From: Purshia tridentata
Taxonomy: Eukaryota > Streptophyta > Magnoliopsida > Rosales > Rosaceae
Assembly: GCA_003254885.1 (NCBI GenBank)
Contig: QANT01002684.1
Coordinates: 62,001 to 126,000, forward strand
Direction: 5' to 3'
DNA length: 64,000 nucleotides
Below, piece by piece: positions 35,705-47,552 of this stretch (position 1 is its first letter; the number at the start of each line of letters is the position of its first letter). Under the pieces are notes generated by a model that saw only the letters and a list, made by a program, of their open reading frames with translations, had not been told where the DNA came from and ran no database searches. The position numbers and the translations under genes are program-made.

Positions 35705-36667
35705 CTGCAAAAATCAGAAATCTTGTCTAATCAAACCATTCTCGGGGCTGAATTTTCAATTATATCCATCCACTGGGTACAAAGAAACATTCATACACAT
35801 GATCATCAAAGAAATTTGACACTTATAAAAATTATTTTTTTATATTTTTTTAATAAGGGTAAATTTGGGTTAAACATTTTACAAAAATGAAGGTGGGTAT
35901 AAAGAGGAAATATTTGGGCTTAAATAGCCCCACTATAATGAAATGCATTTTTAGAATCCTACGGAATGTTATAGGTGCCGCTATTCGGAACCAATTTTTT
36001 ATCAGTAACTCCAATAATATAATGAAATGTTAATTTCTAATTTGATAATGATTTTGTTATCAGACGCTAAGTTTTAGTTATTTTATATGTTGTATGTATT
36101 CAATCAATGAATTTTTCTTTCTTAGTAATTTTTTTAATATGTTAGAAATGGCTTAATTTTAATTTTAGCATACGGCTCACAAAATCTCAAATTTGACCCT
36201 CTCTCTCCCAACAAGTTCTCACGAGAACTAGTATGTTAGCAGACATTATGAGAGTGCATGTATATCCCCCCATCTACTACTAGATGAGTTATCCTCACAG
36301 ACCCCCAATCTGGTAGCCTGGAGAGAGAGAGGAATAAAAATAGAGAAGATGGAGAGGAGGCACCAGCAGCGGAGGGAGGTGGCGCTGGCGTCAGGTGGAG
36401 TAAAAGGGGTGGCCCGGGGGGTGTGGCTTTGTTGTTATTTTCAATTTGACGCAAGGGTAAAATATAAATTTTATTTTAAAAAAAGGTGGGAGGTCATCTG
36501 AGGAATTTGAGTGGGTTTGTTTAGAATTTTTATTCATTAATATTTTCTAGTATATAATAAACTAAACATTATTTGACCATCATGGATTCATGATCGATCA
36601 CATGAATAAGATGAAAGAGAAGAAGACGAATAAGAATGAATATTTAATAATTAATAATTAAGCAGAA
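35705..36667. other. Spacer between CRK fragment and WAK-like scrap
   Basis: AT-rich, with a GC-rich patch at about 36300-36430 that gives a Pro/Ser-rich open frame on the minus strand without family signals. No gene is called. Confidence 0.5.
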
Positions 36668-36817
36668 CTAACAATTCCGGCAGCCTAAAGCAGCATGATA
36701 TCCATCTCCGGCGAAACCTTTCTTGCACCTGCGCCTATATCCCTGAGTCCCATTAGGTGTCGAAACGACGGTACAATTGGCGTTGCCATATATGACACTT
36801 GCAGGGTCCTTCCAGCC
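36668..36817 (-). pseudogene. Wall-associated-kinase-like EGF ectodomain fragment
   Basis: Minus-strand reading from 36817 to the stop at 36668 gives 49 residues with NANCTVVSTPNGTQGYR, then a CKKGFAGDGY stretch and GCR. This Cys spacing and the GYRC-x-C-GF-GDGY-GCR pattern is what I know from the extracellular EGF-like region of WAK-like kinases (WAKL14/20 type). One expected Cys is Arg. The frame closes upstream and no kinase of that type follows, so it is a fragment captured within or beside CRK debris. Confidence 0.6.
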
Positions 36818-36902
36818 AGCACCCTATCTGCACCACTTGAACCTCCAACATTTCCGACGTGACCTCGGAGATATTCAACGACAGTGGCGCGGATAACGAT
36901 GA

Positions 36903-37745
36903 CAATAAGGGAAACAACTAATTTTGTGCACTTATTATTTTCAAAATTAACACGCCAAGGTATATATATATAATTATTAGAAAATTTCTCACGCATTACA
37001 TATTTCAGAATCATATATAATTCATGACATATTTCAGAACCATATGTCCACTGCAAATACATTAAGAAAAATGTTGTGAGAACTTTAATTAACCTAAATG
37101 GAAATTGTTCATGGTGCTTATGCTGAAATTATGTTATTGCTTTGTTTAGTCAATTCTATGGTAAATAAACTAATCAGAGGCATATCATAAATAACATGCG
37201 TATAATCAAACCCACATATATAGAGTCTAGTCTAATACTTACTAGGTCCCCATAATTCAACTGGTTTCACCTAGTCTTTGGTCAAGCATAAACAATTTCA
37301 TCATGTCAAAATCTGAAATTTTGGGATATATTTTTGCATCTAACAAAATGTTACTAGCTATGAGATCATGATGAATAATCTTAAGACGAGAATCTTTATG
37401 AAGATAAAGAAGACCTCATCCAATGCCTATTGAAATTTCGTAGCGAGTATTCCAGTCCAAATGTGAGTGCTTGATTAGATTAATTACATATTCAAACAAA
37501 AATAATAGTATATAGTTGAAGATGTTTGTTGCAATGTTTTTTTTTTTTTTCGGAAGACCACACTTTTTATGTTGCATTTCGAAATAAAACTAGAATTCCA
37601 AACATATTAATTATTATGAATTGATCGAGACTTCCGTTTGGGACAAACTCATAAATAAGAAGTCTTCCATTTCTTTCTAGGCAAAAGCCAAGGAGCCTAA
37701 CTAATTTTCGGTTTTGTAGTCTGGCCACTAAGGTCAAAGGAAAGG
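36903..37745 (-). pseudogene. Heavily degraded CRK kinase remnant
   Basis: Three pieces in gene order: about 37608-37745 (exon 4, LRLLGFCLE-like), 37243-37488 (exon 5, with a degraded HRDLKASN region and DFG area) and 36903-37056 (exon 6). Multiple stops and frame breaks (for example TTAATTA inserted near the exon 5 start) rule out function. It is the oldest visible copy at the edge of the CRK array. Confidence 0.8.
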
Positions 37746-39309
37746 GATCGAATCAACAAAACAAGAAGATAAAACAAAAGAGTGAAATTATAGATGAACA
37801 TATAATAACCGTTAATTGACTTGATCAACTCAAGATAATATATAAAAATATACTTCATTGATTTTTTCAAGCTATTTTACAAGCAATCATATGCAACATG
37901 ACTTGGTAATTTTTTTTTTAATTAATCAGTTGTTGTCTATAAGTTTTTAAGTTCTTATAGAATAGAGAGTCCCACACAGGTTGGGCCTTGAAATGTGTTG
38001 AGTTCACTTCGGTTGGGCCTGAAGTTCGTTATTGCACTAACAAAAAGGCAAATGATTGAATACCTGAGATTTGAAAGTCGGCTCAAACATATCGATAGTC
38101 TAAGTAGTAGGGCGTGCGAGGTGAACACTCATTGGCTCATTAGCCACATACACACTCATGACTCATAGCCACATACACACTTAGGTGTCAAACATTAAAT
38201 TGGGCATATTGTGCTTTTGTGATGTACTCGTGTCAGCCTCTATAATTAAAACCTACACCCAGCACGGTCCACAACTAGTGTCCTATTCGTTCTCGTGTCG
38301 TGCCTTAAACATGTTAGCCTACGGGCCATTTTACTTTTTAGAATGAGAAAACTTATCTTATGATATTTGTTATGATATTTGTCATTCTTTATAATAAATA
38401 TGTCATGCCTTTACTTGTGTCATGTCGTGCCGTGCTCGAATCCACCCGGCCCGTTTGACACCTTTATACTCAAAGAAGGTGCGCATCTCTTTCATTCTTT
38501 CTATCCCCCCACTGGGCTGAAAGGAGATAACATTGAACAAACATTTCTAGGCTATCCTAATTAAATGGGCTTTAATTCACTAAACCTGTTTGTGGTTCCC
38601 ATGTAATGGACTCAGACATCATTTTCAACAATACTACATATCATTATCATCATTACAAATTAATGTCGAAATTATGAACAACAAAACATGGTAGTTTTGA
38701 TTGAAGTACATATAAAGATGTTTTTTGAAAATGATTTCCATATATCTTTTATGTTTCAACGACAAAGACATATATATCAAGCAAGAATGAGTGAGTAATC
38801 AACCAAATCTCTTTCCATTATGCATATATGCATATGTTGTTGCAGTTCACTCTGCTCCCTTGTATATAAAGCTATATATGAGACATATATAATTGCATTG
38901 CTAGATCATCAAGAAAGGATCATAATGAATAGACTGAAATTAAGTGAAGGAACTGAGATTCTTCTGTCCTGCTGTAACCATTATGCACTGTATATATATA
39001 TATTGGAATCAGGGACCTACTCACAGGGTCACCTACATTTTTGTGTTCAATTTCAAGATTTCCATTATATACATGTACAGGACTTCCCACTTACTAATTA
39101 TTCGAAGGCCTGCAACTGGGTGTCATATAGACCAAAGTTGGCTGGGCTAGCTAGATCGAAGAAAGTTCTTAGCTAGAGTATATTCGTCTCATGTCAAAAT
39201 TACACTCACTTTCTCTCTCACTCTGTGTCTCATAATGTTCCTGCTTACCAACCAGTGTGAGGGGCCATAATGTTTGAGGAACGCATGTAGTAATCACGCG
39301 GCCATGGCC

Positions 39310-39830
39310 AACGTTACTAGCTACTATTGCAAGAAAGATTCCACGTCAAAAGCGTGAGATTTTGCATAATGACTTATAAGAGTTTTGGCTACTTCTCATA
39401 TTGCCAATTGGTTTAGAGATGTATACCTAAATTTTTTCATATGTAAGAGTGAGAGAAATATCTCACATAAAAAATGTGAGGAAAGCATACCCAAACCCCT
39501 TTTCATTGCAAAGTCACTATGTAAGGCCTTCTTACATTTTTTATGTAGAATCTTTCTCTCAACATGCTTCGGCACGTGTGGAGTCACTCAAGTCTAGCAC
39601 GTGAAAAATTTATATTGAGTGATGCGAAAGCATGTATGGTTGTTGGGCCTAACACGTGAGGCCCAAGGCCTATGTCTTGGTTGCCATGAGTTTGAATTCT
39701 GATACTATAAAGACATTCATTCCAAAATTAATTAATAATGAAAAAAGTGGTCTAAACATTTATAAGTCATTATACAAGGCCTGCTCACATTTTTGACGTG
39801 GAATTTCTCTCAACAGTTACTAATAATGCA
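39310..39830. mobile_element. Compound repeat, possible LTR/TRIM remnant
   Basis: The phrase TTCCACGTCAAAA followed by TAATGACTTATAA occurs at about 39336-39383 and, reverse-complemented, at about 39757-39812; a further copy in the latter orientation lies at 39520-39563. A related piece lies at about 43370-43415. The interior has GGGCCTAACACGTGAGGCCC. No coding sequence; direct plus inverted copies suggest nested short LTR or TRIM-like elements. Confidence 0.4.
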
Positions 39831-40449
39831 GGGCTTATGTACATACAACAGCTTTTGCCTTTATTCTCATGATAAGGACAATGAAATTCATTGCGAGCGC
39901 CATTCACTCATGCAAATTGCTTGCTTTTTCTTCTGTTCGTTTATATATATGATTGATAGTAAGAACATGAAATCCAAGAATACTGGGATCGTAACATCAC
40001 TATCAGTATTTCCCACTTGGGTCTTTTGTCGAATCACTAAAAGATCCTATCTTTAACAAGGCAAAAACTATAGCTGGTGCACTATAATAAAGATACTGAC
40101 ATACCATCGAGAAAAATATTTTGTTAATTAATTGGATAATTAACAAGGAATTATATGATAGATATGTTGGGAGCTCAGGGATTAATTAGAATAAACACTT
40201 GAAACTAAAAAAATGAATCTATAAGTCTATAACACATTTTAAAATTTGTGTTATCTACGGCAGATCCCATAATATGTGTCATTTTCTTTAAATAAAATTA
40301 TATAAATTTTTTTGGCCGGTCGAATTATAATAAATCTTTAAATTTATGTTACACCAATAAGATAGAAACATTTAAAAACAATACAAATTCAATCTTAAAA
40401 AATTGTTGTCTTTAACCAATGCCATGAAAAGGGTCAAATTTCACCTGAC

Positions 40450-40491
40450 GTCATCGATTGCAGTAGATACGTCATCGATTGCAGTAGATAC
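40450..40491. repeat. Exact 21-bp tandem repeat, two copies
   Basis: The unit GTCATCGATTGCAGTAGATA plus C is repeated exactly at 40450-40470 and 40471-40491. No function is apparent. Confidence 0.9.
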
Positions 40492-41459
40492 ACATCTAAC
40501 TACAAAATCCATCCCATTAATACCAAAAGACTGTTTGATAAACGAAGGTATCAAGCATGCGTCGGTTTAGAAAACAAGTAGATTAACATGTATGTCCTTT
40601 TCAACTCCCAACCGTATTCACTTTAGATGCACCTCCCGAGAACCATCCAACGGTCCGGATTCAAGCATGGCTTTCGTCACAAAGATCCACGTCCAAACGT
40701 AAAAACTGACAAATCTTTCCCAAACAAGGAACAAAACAAAGCGGGTTGTTGCATGACACGTGGTGAGTAGAGTCAATGACGATACTACCCTCCACCATCA
40801 AATCAAAGTACACTAATCCTTATACGATATTCGGGGTCACTTCAGTCCTTGACGTTCTTTCTGAAGCATTGCTATCATACGGCATACCAGTGTAGGTGAA
40901 AGGTGTCAGGGTCGTTTTGGTCTTTTAAGTCAGAAGGACGGCAAACATTGCATAATGCATATCGAGATTCTATTGGCTGAGAGATTTTACAGTCAGTGCC
41001 ACGTGACTGCCAGGGTTGACGGTAAGTGTAGGTCACGTGACATCAGCCTTGCCGTCTGGATCCGACCCAGTACCCACCATCCACCAGCCATAACTCAAGC
41101 TTGTCGTACACATTCTTCTCCCACCCCCAAAACTAATTAAGGCAAATCATAACTTCATATCTACATTTTCTTCATCATCCATGCAAATTGGATTTTCAAT
41201 TTTCATTAAAAATAATAATAAATTGGTGAGGGATGAAATTAAGCTATAAATTGTTTTTTTATTTATAGAATATTAAGCTATACTTTGGTTACTGATAAAT
41301 ATTGATGTTATGCTTATGGAAAATACAATTTATTGTGCACGTGGTGTAATCCTCATCCAATTTGTAGGAATCACATTGTAAGAGGGATCAGACATTAAGT
41401 TATCATAATGTAAATTTGATTCATTGTACCAAAACAAAAATGTGCCACTATATATAATT

Positions 41460-41890
41460 CGAATAGGCAAAATGTAATTCACTTTTTCTAAAATTAATTT
41501 ATTACCCACCTAAATTTATATACATAAATTTTAAGCTCGATCTCATTTTATCACTTAAAAAAATTGTCATTTTACCACCTGAATTCAAAATTTGTTACAA
41601 CGTACCACTTCGTGCTTCATTTCAACTAAACTTCTGTAGATAGTAAGATTGTTTTGGTCTTTTCAAATAAGTTTTTTATTGTCTCAAAGCAGTTCATTTT
41701 AAAATAAAAAAATAAATTAATAGAAACTTGAAAAAGACAAAAACACATTATTTTAACAAAATTTTAGACAAAATAAGCTAAAAGTGGTACATTGAATGTT
41801 TAATTGAAATGATAAATTAGAATAATTTTTATTTAAGTGGTGAAGTGAGATCTCGAATCCAAAGTTCTAAGTAGGTAAAATGTAAAAAAG
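41460..41890. mobile_element. Probable foldback element, about 430 bp
   Basis: The left side (TTACCCACCTA, GATCTCATTTTATCACTTAA) is mirrored imperfectly by the reverse complement of the right side (TTTACCTACTTA, GAGATCTCACTTCACCACTTAA). Arms are long and diverged. No coding content. Confidence 0.45.
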
Positions 41891-42647
41891 CCTCAAATAA
41901 ATAGATGAATTGGAAGGGCATTTCGTTGTTTTATATTTTGACCTTATTAACTAGAATAAGACTAGTTTTCCCATTAAGATTGTGACTTGTGAAGAGCATA
42001 TATCTTCACATGCCTGGCCTCTGCTGAAATATTGATATATCATGCATGCCAGCTGCTAGGGCTGCCACAGAAACAGAGACTTCCTTGAAAACAATTCTCC
42101 GAAGTTAGAAACTCCGTTTGGTCCTCCGATAAAAGCCATGAACGAGCAGAGCTATGTAGCTGTCCTAAATGAAACAGTTTCAACAGAGGACTGCATGCAG
42201 AGATGGCTAGCTAGCTAGTTGGTCCCTAAAACTCCAGTTAACGTTGAAGTTTCGAACGTATATATGTATAGTATATATAGTATGGGGCTCATCATCGATC
42301 GGTAATATTTTAGCTGCCAACCCAACTGTACTGTTTGATGAAGACAGAATGAGATAGAGAGAATGAGGAGAACTGTGTATATATATAGTGGGGACCTAAT
42401 GAATTAAATAGCTCTGGATTAATTGATGCTTCAAGGACAGACCTGTATACGATATTGGTCGATCGTGGACTTAACAAGCGAATCTGGGAACTTTGAACAC
42501 CAGGGCATCCATGCATCTCTTTCAAAGTAGGTATCAACACCTAGCTAGCTAGCTCTTCAACTTATTCATATCACTTACGTACATAATTAGTTAACTATTA
42601 GCTAATTATTATAATTGATCATAATAGAACATAAGTTTGCACTTTTC

Positions 42648-42792
42648 AGGTTGCTTTAATTTGATCTAACTTTATCAACAAAGTCTATATATATCATGAG
42701 AAAAAGATAAAGAAAAAGAAAAATTCTCAACAATACTCATCATTAAACACCCTAACTTTTTGTTACCAACTTATATAATAGTCTAATAGATG

Positions 42793-42829
<37 letters not shown>

Positions 42830-43200
42830 NAGTTTTTTGTTGGTATAATATTTTGCTTTCGATCTATAATCACAATGTCTATATTATGAAAAACAAAAAA
42901 AAACAAAACAAAAATCCTCAACATTTCTCATCATTTAAGGGAACCTCAACTTTTGGGTACCAAGTTAGAGAACATATGATAAATATATAGCAGTTTTTTA
43001 TTAGTATAAATATTTCTGGTTGCTTTAGATCTAATCAACTAGCTTGCTAGTCACATTATCAAAAATGTTATATTATGAAAAAATAAATAAAAAATCCTCC
43101 ACATATATATATTACTCATCATTTAAGGGACACCGGCCCCAAGGTTACCAACATATATATATATACACACACACATATATATAGCGGTTTTTTTTATTAA
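42648..43200. repeat. Three diverged tandem copies of about 185 bp
   Basis: Each copy has GCTTT..GATCTA, a TATATTATGA-like phrase, an A-rich stretch, then CTCATCATT-AA(G/C)..AAC and an AT microsatellite followed by AGTTTTTT. Copies begin near 42650, 42851 and 43017. The N at 42830 sits in the longest AT run, so true length is uncertain. Confidence 0.65.
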
Positions 43201-44827
43201 TATAAATAAGTGGGATTCAAAGTGATCAAACTATGAAAAAATAAAATATTGTTACACTGGTTTGATGATATAGCCAACAAATTTGAACAATAGTTTGCAA
43301 TTCTAGTATTACGTCTCATATTCTCTTGCAAGATAGTTTATCATGTTGTGAAAATGTAGAGTGTTATCTCACATTTTAAAATTATAACCTTGCATAATGA
43401 CTTATAAAGATTTAGGGATGTCTAAATTTCTTCATAATAAAAATATTGTCCAACAATACATAAAGGGATTGGTTACACAACACATAAAAACTTTCCAAAT
43501 ATACCATTCTTTTTTAAATTAAATTTAACTATGACTTTATTTCACCCATTGGGGGCCCAAAATTTGACATGACACTACAAATAAAGGGATTCATTTTTGC
43601 GGTGAGCAAAATGGACTCTAAATAAAGTTTGGCACATTATTTGTCTCATCCCTTGGTGATACCATTGTTTTTAAAAGGACTAAGCATTTGACATAAATAA
43701 ATAAAAGGAGAAAGTTTTAAATGAGGATGCCTCATATAAGAAAAATGAGAAGTTGAAAACATCTTATATCGGACCTACAAGTCAATGATCTGAACAATCC
43801 ATATTTTAAGATATCAATGAGTGTTTTCAAGTGAATTTACAGCAAATACTTATACTTTTAATAAATAATTTTAACAAAAGTATTATCAAGTAAAAGCTTT
43901 TGAACATTAGGCTAAACTTTTAAAATCCATCATTTATTCATAACTAACATATCAGTTCGTAACATTATATAACAGTATTACAGTCAAACAACTCCCACCC
44001 AAAAAAAAAATTTCAAAGATTACGCTAAAATTAAATAAGATCTAATTGCATTTTTATGTTGTTATCGTGTCCGGCAGAAGACGGCAAGAATTAAGCCACG
44101 TGGTGCAAGAAAGGCAATAGTTCGAGGTCAATCGGACGGCTACTGACGCACGAAATATTTATCTCCGCTTGCTTCCTACCATGCAACAACTATTTAGTCC
44201 CGTGCTTACTTGGCATCCACGTAGCATCATCTCACGTCACCATGTAACCAACCATTTCTTGTGTACTTCACACCACGCGGCACGCGCCTTCTAAATGTCC
44301 TTCATACACATTTTTCATCCTCCATTTTTGTTAATTTCAATTGGATTCAAGAATTGAATTTACTCCATATTTGTTCATTTTAATTGTTGTGTTTAGTTTC
44401 AAATATTGTGTTGTCAGTTACTATTTTGTTTAGTGAATTACTCACAATTTCTATTTGTAGGATGTCCTAAGTAAAAATCTCATGAATGACAATTAATAAA
44501 TAAAAAATCTACTATTGGATTAAATTTAATGGCTAGATATATTGTCCTTCGCTTATCTCTTTATTAAACATCTTAGATAAATACTACTGCTATTTATACA
44601 CCCTATACGTGACAACATTGTATAGTCTAAAATAATAAAAAATAGTTCAAGACATGATTAATTGAGATCATACAAATATTTTCATTCAAATAGTAATTCA
44701 GTTTTTTCCTTTTTCTTTTTTACTTTCAATTCCATAAACAACTAAAAAGTTTTAATATATTTAAAAGCTTATATGCAACCACAAAATTTGTTTATATGTC
44801 CAAGAAAAAGAAAAGTGATTTGTTCAT

Positions 44828-45017
44828 ACAATAATGTTATACTTAACACATTTTTATACCATTTTATATGGCAATCTACATGAAATTCATACATTGGACA
44901 CTAAAAAAATAAAAATAAAAATCTTAAAAATAAAGAAATACCCTATCAATACAATAATGATACATAAAATGGTACAACAAACATTATATAAAAATATAAT
45001 AATAATAGCATTATTGT
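44828..45017. mobile_element. MITE, family copy 2 (190 bp)
   Basis: Perfect 9-bp terminal inverted repeats (ACAATAATG and CATTATTGT). The interior shares the TATACCATTTTA, CAATCTACATGA and CTTAAAAATAAAGAAA phrases with the element at 8476-8649 in the same order. Confidence 0.65.
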
Positions 45018-45762
45018 TGCTCATATGCTACAAGATCAATATGCACTTTTAGTATCGAGCACATACAAAATATTGGGTTTCCCTCATTTTTCTTTGTACC
45101 CATCTTAGTAATTGTGGATGGGTATGTTTTTCAACTTCAACCTGTTAGGCCGAGTGTACAAACCAATGTTGCAAGGCGCGAGTGGGACATGACATTGTTC
45201 CTAAAAATTCAACTAAAAATTAAAATTTCACAGTCCTCGTGTATTTATATCTTCCCTTTACCCCATTGCAAAACTACACCCCTATAAACTCTGTGCAGCA
45301 GACAGAGAAGAAGAGGCTGAGAAGAAAATTACCTTGAGAAGGAGAGCAACCACCAAATCCTTTCCTTAACCTTCACGCCTCCATTACTCTCCCTCTCTCT
45401 CTCTGTTTTTTTCTCTCACTTGTCATAAAAACTCTGTTTTTCTCACTCTGTTTTCAATGCATTAAAAGGCCTTCAGTCCTCAGTACTCCTCAAACCCTGA
45501 TTCGTTTTGTACTGAATCGTCCCATTAAACCCTTTTATCTTTTTCTTTGTTTAAAAAAATCCTTTAAACCCTTTACATTTCTCTCCCCTCAAGCCCTTTC
45601 TTTAAATTCCCACCCACGCAATATTTTCCCTCATCGAAACAGAGTGAAAGAAACAGAGCCATAACAGAGCGTAAACCCACAGGGCAAGTAAAAAGAAACA
45701 GAGAGGTTTCTCTCTTTTTCACTTTCTTTCACTTTCCTTCACATTTTCTTGGATTTTCCTAC

Positions 45763-47552
45763 ATGGGTTCTTGCAAATACCAAGAACAGAATCCAAATTC
45801 TGGGATTTTTGTTCAAGGCCCTATAATCGTAGGTGCAGGACCATCTGGTCTCGCAGTCGCAGCTTGCCTCTCCAACCATGGCGTCCCTTTTCTGATTCTT
45901 GAGAAAAGCGACTGTATAGCCTCTCTATGGCAGTACAAGACCTACGACCGTCTCAAGCTTCACCTCCCCAAACAGTTCTGCGAGCTTCCTCTAATGGGGT
46001 TCCCTGAAGATTTTCCAAGGTACCCAACAAAAAACCAGTTCATTTCATACCTTGAGTCCTACGCTTCACACTTCTCAATCAAACCCCGGTTCAACCAAGC
46101 GGTTCAGACCGCTGAGTTTGATTCGAACTCTGGGTTTTGGACCGTGAAGACTCAGGATTTTGAGTACATTTCTAGGTGGCTTATTGTGGCCACAGGTGAG
46201 AATGCTGAGCCTGTGATACCAGAAATTGGTGGGGTTGAAAAGTTTCAAGGGCCTATTCTTCACACCAGTCTTTACAAGTCTGGCTCTGATTTCAGAAGCC
46301 AAAGGGTTTTGGTTATTGGGTGTGGCAATTCTGGCATGGAAGTCAGCTTGGACCTTTGCAGACACAATGCAATCCCTCATATGGTTGTTAGAAACACTGT
46401 AAGTCTCTCTATTCTTTACTATTCATGGTAATGTTATCCCTCTTTGGGATAAGGTTACCAAATTAATTCCCACATTGTTATGTCATAGTTCTCATTGAGT
46501 AAATTTGGTGACAATAGGTCCACGTTTTACCAAGAGAGATGTTTGGTTTCTCAACCTTTGGAATTGCAATGGCACTTCTCAAATGGCTGCCTTTGCAGCT
46601 TGTGGACAGGATCCTCTTACTTGTGGCCAACCTCATTCTAGGCAACACAGACCAATTGGGTCTCCGGCGGCCCAAAACCGGCCCACTTGAGCTCAAAAAC
46701 GCCACCGGAAAAACTCCAGTGCTTGATGTTGGAGCATTGTCACAAATACAATCTGGCAAAATAAAGGTACTTTTAGCACCAACATTCTATGCTTCATATC
46801 TGAACCTCTTTTTTACTTTTACTTTTTTTCTTTAGCAACGGTTTTGCTAATGTTGTGGGGAATTTGCTTGCAGGTGGTGGAAGGTGTGAAAGAGATAACA
46901 AGGAACGGAGCCAAATTTATGAATGGACAAGAAAGGGAGTTTGATTCTATAATCTTAGCAACTGGTTACAAGAGCAATGTGCCTACTTGGCTTAAGGTAA
47001 GCATGACCAGCTTGCACCTTTTTAGTTTTTACTTCTATCTTATTATGCATTCACCCGTCACTTTTCTCTTTGGACACATGCGACGGAGCCTAGGTCACAC
47101 AGTCACATACCTACAAACCCCTTCTTTTCTCCATGCAAAAAAGAATAAAACAAGTTGGGTTTTGTTTGGGCTCTTCTGCACTTTTTGAACATACCCTTTG
47201 TTTATTACATTACGATCGACAAGATGTCTAATTAACTGTCTCAAGTCACAGCTTATTAATATGTGTAGTCGGAGAATCTTGATTAGACTCTTTGCTTTTC
47301 AGCTGATATATATTTACTTTGATTTTTGTAATGCAGGGTTGTGATTTTTTCACCAAGGATGGGATGCCCAAAACAGCCTTTCCCAACTGCTGGAAAGGAG
47401 GTAATGGACTGTACACGGTTGGCTTCACAAGAAAAGGCCTTTTGGGAACTGTCTATGATGCTGTTGAGATTGCTAAAGACATCGCTGACCATTGGAAGAC
47501 AAACAAAGACTGCAGGAATTCTTGTGATTCCCACATAATCCTACTGAAATAA
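45763..47552 (+). CDS. YUC4: YUCCA flavin-dependent monooxygenase, YUC4-like
   Basis: Four exons: 45763-46398, 46518-46766, 46874-46996, 47337-47552; all in phase with GT-AG junctions, 407 residues. It catalyses the rate-limiting oxidative decarboxylation of indole-3-pyruvate to indole-3-acetic acid (auxin), using NADPH, O2 and FAD. Seen: FAD motif GAGPSG (residues 24-29), [30 protein letters not shown] motif GCGNSG (186-191), FMO-type [11 protein letters not shown] in exon 3 and [17 protein letters not shown] near the end. The N-terminus ([24 protein letters not shown]) and C-terminus ([12 protein letters not shown]) match what I remember of Arabidopsis YUC4 rather than the YUC2/6 or YUC8/9 types. 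Expected cytosol/ER-surface; usually expressed locally in young shoot and floral organs. Complete, no lesions. Confidence 0.93.

Larger units (their letters stand above)
37746..45762. other. 8-kb intergenic spacer with repeats
   Basis: No gene is supported. Contents noted separately: a repeat cluster at 39310-39830, a 21-bp tandem repeat at 40450-40491, a probable foldback at 41460-41890, a three-copy tandem array at 42648-43200 and a MITE at 44828-45017. Two GC-richer patches with CACGTG or ACGTG motifs (about 40740-41100 and 44085-44290) might be remote regulatory DNA. The last 500 bp should hold the YUC4-like promoter and a CT-rich leader. Confidence 0.55.

Noticed and set aside
36236-36454. 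Pro/Ser-rich minus-strand frame near the CRK debris
   Set aside because: Composition comes from a short GC-rich and GAGA patch; no motif, no homologous exon in the CRK genes.
38820-39176. 118-residue plus-strand frame
   Set aside because: Codon composition matches AT-rich spacer, includes translated AT microsatellite, no family motif.
40955-41140. 61-residue frame in a patch with ACGTG motifs
   Set aside because: Short, no motif and no splice partners; the patch may be regulatory but nothing ties it to a gene.
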